DNA from: Thalassia testudinum
Taxonomy: Eukaryota > Streptophyta > Magnoliopsida > Alismatales > Hydrocharitaceae
Length of the DNA: 64,000 bases
Assembly: GCA_037157565.1 (NCBI GenBank)
Contig: JAZHRO010000013.1
Location: 73,835,501 to 73,899,500, forward strand
Direction: 5' to 3'
The stretch's first letter is position 1; each line of letters opens with the position of its first letter. Both the position numbers and the translations under genes were made by a program. Below the pieces are notes generated by a model. It worked only from the letters and a program-made list of their open reading frames with translations, did no database searches and was not told the origin of the DNA. Positions 38,601 through 47,600 of this stretch are shown piece by piece.

Positions 38601-41600
38601 ACCCCAAAAAACTCCGCTCACACGCAGTCAATACCCAAGGGGACTACACACCCCAAAAACATGCATCAAAGGGGAATACACACCCCAAATCTAATAGATA
38701 AGATCTGAAAATACCATCACATCATCTTTCCGGAAGATCTTTGGCTTTAATACCCCATCAACTACGATTCAAAGATCTTCCAATCAGACACAAGGAAGTG
38801 CCCTCTCTCTGCTGCCAAACACCAACAGCAAGAGAGAGATCACAAAAAATCAGTGGCTAGGCCTGGGTGGTGGCCTGCAGCAGCTCTTCCTAACGCTGTG
38901 ACCTCCTACTGTTGCCGCCACCAGTAGCGGTAGCCTGCTGCTGCTGCTAACAGCAGCGATGGCCTGTTGCTGCTGCTGCTAGTGGTGGCAGTGGCCCTGC
39001 GCTACTGCTGTCGCTAGCGGTGGCAGTGGCCCTGCACTACTGCTGCTGCTGTTGGCGGCGGCAGTGGCCCGGTGCTGCTGCTGGCCTACTGCTGCAGCAG
39101 CTAGCAGCATCAATCGATGTTGCTGCTGCTACGACGGTGGTCCGACGCCGGCGTCACCGTCGGTGGTGGTGGCAGTAGCTCTGGTGAGAAGGCTTAAGGT
39201 AGGGTTAGGGTTTTGTTTTTGGTGGAATCCTCAACCTTGGCTCTGATACCGAGTTGAAGAAGTCCCTACACCTCTATACTGGTGTGGGAAAAGTACATCA
39301 TAGACCCACTAAACAAAATAAAGTAACACACCACCCCTTACAAACATAAATATAACTCAACAAATACCATTCAGCTTTTATGGTAATCTACGAGGAGTTC
39401 TACATAGAGGACATATCATGCCGAGTCCATGTTGGATGCATACCTAGGTTGGCTCCTAAGTACATTGCAGCAACAAAGGAGTTGTTTGTTGACTAAACCT
39501 ACTCATGAGCCAAACAAGCCATGTTTCCATGGACTCAGCATGACACATCTTCCATCCATGTACACATGTGCATACTAGCCTATACACATTCAGCAGCTCC
39601 ACGTAGCCCTAGGAGTTAAATAGAAGTGGGAGAGCTATGTTAACCTCAACAATATTGGTGGTTCCTAGTTTAGCGATCCCATGAAGCGTTATGAGTGGAC
39701 ACCATTGTTTCAATAGGAGCATTGAACATCAATTCTTCTTCCACCCACTATTATTGCCACAAGCGAAAGGAAAGCCACAACCAACAAATGTTGCATAGGT
39801 TTGAGAGTTGGGTACAATGATTCTAATACCTAGAATTGAGGTTGCTTGTAGCAAGGATGGAGTTTTTCCATGTCAAAGGTAGTGTATAAAAAATTTACAG
39901 CAGGTGACAAGGGTCTTGGTCGCCAAACCAGCATCTATCCCTATATGTCTGAAGATGCACACACATGATGGTAATTTTTTTGAAAGGTTACATGATGGTA
40001 AATTAAAATTTAAGCTAGTGGTTGCCAAGTGATTTGGAGGCTTGATAGAGAATTCGCTCAAATAGTTTCTCAGTATAGGAGAAAAAAAGCCAATTTTTGG
40101 GACTACCCAACAAAGTAAATGGGATGTAGCAATAATGATTCTAGGATACCTGGCAAGAGCTACTTATCTAGAAAAGGATAATCCCTTGGGTTTTGTGATT
40201 TACATTGATGAAGACATATGGAGAAGCAACAAATAACGGTTTGAGGGCTAGCACAAAGTCCGAGTATTTTGCTATACCACCTTGGCAAACTCCTAACTTT
40301 GATGACCAATTGCCCTCTTTTAAGTAGCAACAAGAAGATTTTAATCGTTAAGGAGACTCATTCTCCAAAAAAGGTGTAGTCCATGCCCAATTCCCATCAA
40401 GCACACCTCCAAGTAATTTCTAGGCCTTGTTAGTGAAGAAATTCCCATGTGTCTGGGCCAACGAATCCAATCTCCCTTCATAGGCCAAAAGCCCAATATA
40501 TAAGTCAACAACTCCTGCAAGCTATCTCCTCGGACGGATCCACCAAAGTGAGGCACTAGGACTCCTCACTCCTCACCATGGGGCCATCCCAAGCATCTAT
40601 CGTCGGATGTAACTTATCCACGGCCAAAATATAAAGGTGGGGAAGCTGAGGAGCAAAGCACCCAGACCTTGTCTAGTTGTCCTCTTAAAATCTAATGTTC
40701 TCCTGTTTCCAAGAACTAATTCAAAAAGGTGTGAAAGATGCCCCACGAGACTACAAATAATACGCCAAAAGGCAAATGCTCCACGAGGAACAACTCCCAT
40801 GTCTTGCTAGTTAAGAGAAGAATCATAAAAGTTGTCGCATCTCCACCCATTTAGTCAATAACGCATCATTAAAATCTAAAAGGTGGAGCATTCTCAATCC
40901 ACCTCGCTTAATAGGCTTGCAAATATCCTCCCACTTTACTAACTCCATAAATTTTCCATCATGATCCGCATCTTTCCATAAGAACCTCCTTCTAATAGCA
41001 TCAATTTTATTATTGATCTTGTTCTAGCTTGAAAATTGATTGATGGAAAATGGGGATGGCCAACAACATGGACTTCAGTAGCACCAAACAACTACCTCTT
41101 GACAACACGTGCCCTCTCCATCCCACCAACCTTTTCTCCAATCTATCAACAAGCGATAGCCAATCTCGAGCAATAGACTGCTTCCCTTTGAGGTGTAAAC
41201 CCAGATAGATCAAGGTAGCCTCCCAACCTCTATGTGCAAAAAAGAGGAGCACCTAGCAATCTCATCTTCTATCATGTTGAAAGGCACAAAACCAACTTCT
41301 CATGGTTGACTATCAAGCTAGAAAGAGCCCTCACCACCTTTTAAAAAAGAAGTGGCCCAAGGCACCCAAATTCTCCACCTCCCTTGCACTTCCCTCAATA
41401 AAGAACATATTGCAATATGGGTGTCTATTGGATATCATGCATTTCACGAAAAGGCCACGAAAATGGAGGCTACTTGTGACGATGCTTGAGACTTGATATA
41501 GAAAGGTAAATCCATACCATGTGTCATCCGAAATCTGGGGAGCTGATATTTTTATGAACGTGCTTCCTCACAATTCATTTGATTAGTGATATTTCAAGTT

Positions 41601-44600
41601 GAGCATGACAGATCTCTATGTTCCAACTTGAGGGAATGCATTGAGCTTTTACAAGTGTTTCCTTCTTACCTGTTTCCTTGAGAAGATCTCTATGTTGAAG
41701 TATGGCTATGATAGATCTCTATGTTCCATTAATTCTCTATGTAATGTGTTGGAGTATGTGTAGTGGTTTAGTCCCACATGGTGGAGTGGAACTTTGTGGA
41801 GTGTGTGGTGGCCTATAGATAGGCTCGTACCCCCTACTTATTTCTTTGAGAAGAATAGAAATGATGCATGCCCTACGGGGCACTTCTTCCGTGGTTTTCA
41901 TTCCATTCTTCGTGAGTGGGGTTTTCACGTAAACCCAAGTGTTACTTTATTCTTATGCTTTGATATTGTTCATTTCCGCTCATTTTAAATTTTAACTTGG
42001 TATCAATCCAGTCGATTCTTGGATTTATTTGATCTTTAGATCATTATCATATTTTCTTCTTAGAGTTTCTTTTTGTTCATTCGGAAGAGGAGGAAGATCG
42101 GGCGCAGGCCTCCTCCATCATGCTAAGAGAATCGACGTAGCAAAGAGGTCCCATAGAGGACTAGAGAGGTCGTAGCAACCCCAACGCAGCACCGCAGCGC
42201 CTAAATGAGGCACCTTGGAGGTGCCGAACAGCCCAGTAGGTTGCTGCAGAGGCCGCAGCTACCCCTAGCAGCAGCACTAGGCCTCAGGGGTCGTCGTTTG
42301 GTAACTTGGGTGGGGATGCAATGGGTGTTGTCTGCTGGGGTGGACTAACGGCGATGGTTGTCGCAAGGTGAAGGCGTGTTGTTGAAGCTAGAGAGAATAG
42401 TGTTGCGTGAGCAGCACTTAGCAGCGTGAGGTGGCAATGGCCATGCGAGCATCACATGGCGCAGGAGAAAGCAATCATAATAGTAGAGGTAGCTTGGTGA
42501 ATCGGCAATCCCTACTCCTTGAAGGGGTGCGTGTAGGGGAGTCCAATGTGACCGGAGGTTGGCGTAGCAGAAGAGATGAGAGCTAACGATGGCATCATAA
42601 GGCGCGCGAGGATCGAAGGCGATCGACGAAGTAGATCTGCACGAGAAGTAGTGCCGCAAATTGGCTTGGGATACACCGTCGCCTCCTTTATCAAGGAAAA
42701 GGAGCATTTGATGGGTTTGTTTGAACCCTAAGGGGATCCTATTGAATATTTTGCATATTTATCCCTTTATTTTTTTTTCCTTTATGTTTCCCTTTATTCA
42801 TCAGCTTTACAAAAGGAAAAAGAAGATAGGGAGATAGTTGAAAAAAAATAAGTAAAAAAATTGAAAAAAAAGGAACTAGAGATGAGAAAAAGAAAAAAAT
42901 GGGAGGAAGAAAAAAAAAAGGAAAAATATATATAAAAAATGATAATGAATGTTTATGAGAAAAAGGGGAGAAACTCTTCCCTATTTTGATTGTTATTTCT
43001 TCTTTATGTTATTTTCTTCTCCTATATGAGTATGGAAGAAAGGGGGAGTGTGGATGCCTATTATAGTCACCTCCATTTGCGAGTCCCTTTGTTCGAGATC
43101 ACCACATGAAAAGTCACAACTCTAGGAGGTCTAAAGTTTCGAGGTCCTTAAATGAAGGATCAATTTCAGGTTTCTATGAGGGAAGATCTAAGTTCGTGGA
43201 CTCCAAAGAGAGAGATCCAATTTCAAGGTCTTTAGAGAAAGACTCATGTCAAGGATACTAAATGGGAGCCACCAGTACCAGTTGAGGTCTCAAGAGGAGA
43301 GGCTCTTGTTAGAACCAACTACAACAGTTCGTCTAGCAGCTCCAACCTCGTCGTTAGCACACCCGCCTACAAGCAAGAACTAGAGAGTTGTGTTCTATTG
43401 TTTAGAGTGAGATTTTTTGTGTTATACAAGCTAAGAATTATGTGCTCCAGCTTAAGAGGGATTGTTGGAGTATGTGTAGTGGTTTAGTCCCACATAGTGG
43501 AGTGGGACTTTATGGAGTGTGTGATGGCCTATAAATAATATTGTACCCTCTACTTATTTCTTTGAGAAGAATAACAGAGATATATGCCCTTAAGGGTACT
43601 TCTCTCGTGGTTTTCTCCCCTCTCTTCATGAGTGAGGTTTACCCCATATAAACCTAAGTGTTCCTTATTTTTCTGCTTTGATATTGTTCGTTTCCGCTCA
43701 TTTTAAATTTCAACTAAATGAAAAGTAGAGTTTTCTTAATCCTATAGGAGAATCTATCGAGTACTCATTGGGCAGTGGTGGATCTCTAAGAGGCATTTTC
43801 CTAAAGATTGAATGCTCCATCTACGAGGGCAAACATTATTTTTTCTATCGAGACTACCCTTTTTTACATTCACATGTTTTCTTTGTACAACTGAAGAGCA
43901 TTCACAAGGAGAAACTCTGAACGACTTTTTCATTTTGGTAATTGTGCATTCATGTACTCTTTTGTCAAAGAATGTGCTTTAATGAATTGGCTTTCTATTT
44001 GTCACTTTTACAATACAATTAGCTATATTGAAGTCCTAGAGGTAGGGAACTCCTAACTTGCTTAATAAGCCTACAGATCGAGGAGTCCTGCGATTTAGGG
44101 ATGATGAGAGAGCAAGAGAGGGGAGGGTGGAGAGTGAGTGGGAGACCATTGCCGATCCTTTTCTTTTGGTGCAGGGAGGGGGGCCATCATGCGGATGATT
44201 GCAAGGATCCAATAAGTTTGTTTGCTTTGTAAGGAGGTCGATCATCGATGGGATGCGTATCAGAGGACTGTGAAGACCAATGAAGGACCTATCTTTTTTC
44301 CTTTACCCCTGTCAACCCTTGCGGTGGAGGTAGAAGTTTCCTGGAGCTTAGAGTTTGAGAAGAGCAGTCTTCCTCGACTTAGCTTTAATTACGAAGGTCA
44401 TGGATGGCAGGCCGCTGTTGGCGAAGGTTTAAGCAGCGCTTGCTGAAGCACATGGGAAGCATTTCGATCCTTCATTATCCATTATTGATGGCCATAAGAT
44501 TCAACTATCATTGCTTGATAGCTCTCTTATTGAGGTGTTATGCTTCCACATGACTTCAGTACGAAGTGGGACAGTGAGGTGGAGACGATCACCCATTACT

Positions 44601-47600
44601 GATAGTGCCCTAGATGTGAGACCATCGATGAAGGCCCTTGTGAGGGTTTTTGTGGATGAGATTTCATTTCACTTAAAGTCGATCAAGACGATCAAGGTAG
44701 TGGTGAAGCTTTTGGAAGGTTGAAGGCCTGCGAGCATGTTGACCTAACATCCTCAAATCTTAGAATCTTGGTGGTGGTGGAGGTTGCCAGTGGTCAAGTT
44801 GCGCCACAAAGGAAGGTCTTGAGGTCTAGGGGGTCCTCGTGGCCCCTTTTGCTACATTAGGTGGAAGTTGGGAGGAGACCGAGATCTTATGTAGAGGTAG
44901 TGGCGACCTTACTAGCAAAGGTGATAACACTGCCTAAGAAGAAGCCAGCTTCGATGAGAGGGAGTCCACGTGTCTCATGCAAGATTTGGGTCCCGCAATC
45001 TCAACGGGTGGATTGAGAGAATGCGGAAGCCGTTTTGGGAAAAGAGGCAAGGACCTCAAATGATTTAAATACTTCCCATTATGGTCCTGACAATCACGTG
45101 CTCAACATAGTGGGTTCGACTTTAGCTCGAGGGGGGTGCAAAGGAACCCAATCTTTTTGTCTTTCCATAAGATGGGTCTGGATACGTTTACAAATCCAAA
45201 GCAGGTATGTTTACACCTGACTTTCCTTGGGTTGACCAATTTGGACATGTTTTAGATCCTTGCTTCTCTTCTCTGCCTTTGTGGCATGCTCTGCTCTATC
45301 CCTCTCTCTTGCAGGAGTCATGCGATGCTGCTAATGGTAAGCTCCTCCCCAACTCAACGCTTTCAACGGTGATAATTAAGGGCCAATCCGATGGCCTTCG
45401 ACCCAAATGTTGCATGGCTGTGTATCCATTTTGGATGAGGGTTTTAAACATGCTCCCCAGGAGCAAGAAACTTATGAAGGAGAAGCATCACTCGAAGCAC
45501 CACACACTTCCGATCCGATGGAGAAACACCGCCCTGCACAACCACCTCCTTTGTCCAATGGATTTGAGGTAGGGGAATTACCATGTCAACTTGGAGGTGT
45601 GAACGACTCACGAATGGCCTTAGAGTCCCTGGAGACCAGTGTTGTCGCCAAAGCTTCCTTTTGTTTATAGGGGCTGGACTTGGTGGAAGCGTCTGATTGA
45701 TAAGAAGGGCTTGGTGGTGGTGTCGAGGAGCTTTGATGTAAAAATCGATCTACTCGACCGAGCAATCCTAGACACACCCCCTCCGACTGAATAAGCTATA
45801 TACGGTACTATAGTCGGCAACACCGACTACTCGGACCAGTAGTCGGTGTAGTTGGTCGAGTAATAAGCCGCTTTTTGCATAGAGGTTAATATAAATGGAT
45901 ACACTTAGATATTATTTTCCTAGGTAAAGTTAACCCCCACTTGCCTTGACACCCTTCGCGCCTCCCACCCCTTTCGTTTGAAACCTACACGCGACCTAAT
46001 AGGCGATGCCCTCCTCCAAATGATCAGAGCTTCTCCCTATAGGTGACACCACGACAGCCCCCTACTTCGACCTGACAAAGCATTGCCTCATCCTTCACGA
46101 TTCCACATGATCACCCCTTCCTCTCCCTCTCCGATCATCGCCTTGCCCTTCAACCCTTTCACCTTCACCGACGCCACTACTACTGTTGCTTCAAGCACCA
46201 CGCCATTGCCAATGCCCTGCCATTCGGCCTACTATTGCCGCTAGTACTGCAGCTACTGCTACTCCTCTCTCCTTAGTCCTTGCCTTGGTTGTGTGTGTGT
46301 GTATTTATTTATTTAAAAAATGCCCGACCGAGTACTCCCCGACTACTCCCCTACATACCGTATACTTCGTAGTTAGTGGCCTAGCCAACTAAATACAGAC
46401 TACAGACTTTTACAACACTGTCGAGGAGATAGGTTAAGGAGGTTGATGCTAAGGTGGCACCTATGGTTGGAGCTCAACGATCAACTTCGACAAAGGGGGT
46501 TGCTTCATCATTTAATGGCTAACGTATTATCGAAGAATGTACGAGGTCTCCGAAACTCCAAATAACAAGGAGCCTTACTTCATTATGCTCCTGAGTCGGA
46601 GGTGGATTTTGTAATGGTACAAGAGACGAAGTTGGAGTTTTTGGAGCCTACTGTGAAGAGGGAGCTTGGTGATAGGGTCTTTAATTCTTTTTTAGAGGTC
46701 GATTTAGTTGCGAAAACAGGTGGAATGCTCATCATGTGGAAAGGGATTGATTTTCAGCTTCTTTCAAGCAGACCATCAATTTAGTCATTGTCAGGGGTGC
46801 TCAACAAGGCTTCTAATGGAGCAAAATTTGTATTCACTACCGTGTATGGCCTGTGTAATAACGGGGATAAGGTACAATTAGGGAGGACTCAAATAGCTTG
46901 GCGATTTTGTTGATGGTAAGCCTTGGCTTATTGGAGGTGACTTTAATGCCACGCTACCGTTAGATGATCGTCCAAATGGTCAGGGTGATCAATCTTTGGA
47001 AGGTTTTGCAGCTCTGGTGGCTAACTTAGAGTTGATTGATTTCCCAACCAATGGCGCACGCTTTACCTAAAGATGCTACTTAGGGAAAAATCAAAAATAG
47101 ACTGATTCCTTTGTTCAATTTCTTTGCCTAAGCGCTACCAGCCGGCAGAGGTGAATGCGAAGCCAAGTCCTTTTTTAGACCACACATCATTGATATGGGA
47201 GATCAAATGAAAATGCGAGGTTTTTATTTTACTTCAAGTTCGACAAATCCTAGCTATTGGAACCAAGGTTTAAGGAAATGGTGCTCGAAGAGTGGAATAG
47301 GATACATGCATCAAACTTGGCAACAAAAATTTTGCAAATAGGTTGCAAAATTTACGGTCTAAATTGATTTCCTTTAAGAAGGGCATTCGGGATAGGAGAA
47401 AAAAATCCCGCATGAAGGCCCTTCAATGTATTGTTGACTTTGACAGGCTTGAGGATTCAAGAAAGCTATTGCCTAATGAAAAGGAGAGATAGAAGATGCA
47501 GAGGGTGGTTGCTAGAGAAGATCACAAGATGGAGATAGATTGAAGACAACGGTCTAGGTAGTTATGGTTGGAGGGGGATACCAACACTAGATTTTTTCAT

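Larger units (their letters stand above)
34087..39362 (-). mobile_element. Copia-2: minus-strand Copia LTR retrotransposon with nested hAT-like element
   Basis: Read on the minus strand, the 5' LTR is 39252-39362 and the 3' LTR 34087-34199, each about 112 bp. The primer-binding site (CGGTATCAGAGC) follows the 5' LTR, and the polypurine tract CTTGAGGGGGAG precedes the 3' LTR. The total is 5.28 kb including a 938-bp insertion. No target duplication was found (tctta against aatac). It transcribes in the same direction as ABCB25. Confidence 0.9.
41747..43715 (+). mobile_element. Non-autonomous LTR retrotransposon B (1.97 kb), related to element A
   Basis: LTRs of 251 bp (41747-41997) and 253 bp (43463-43715) share ttggagtatgtgtagtggtt, gtggcctataaata and gggttttcacgtaaaccc-like blocks. 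The primer-binding site tggtatcaatcc directly follows the 5' LTR. The 5-bp flanks taatg and aaatg match at 4 of 5. The interior (gaggaggaag, an A-rich block, agaaagggggagtg, then agtcacc) parallels element A but has one copy of the unit that A has twice. No gag or pol. Confidence 0.85.
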
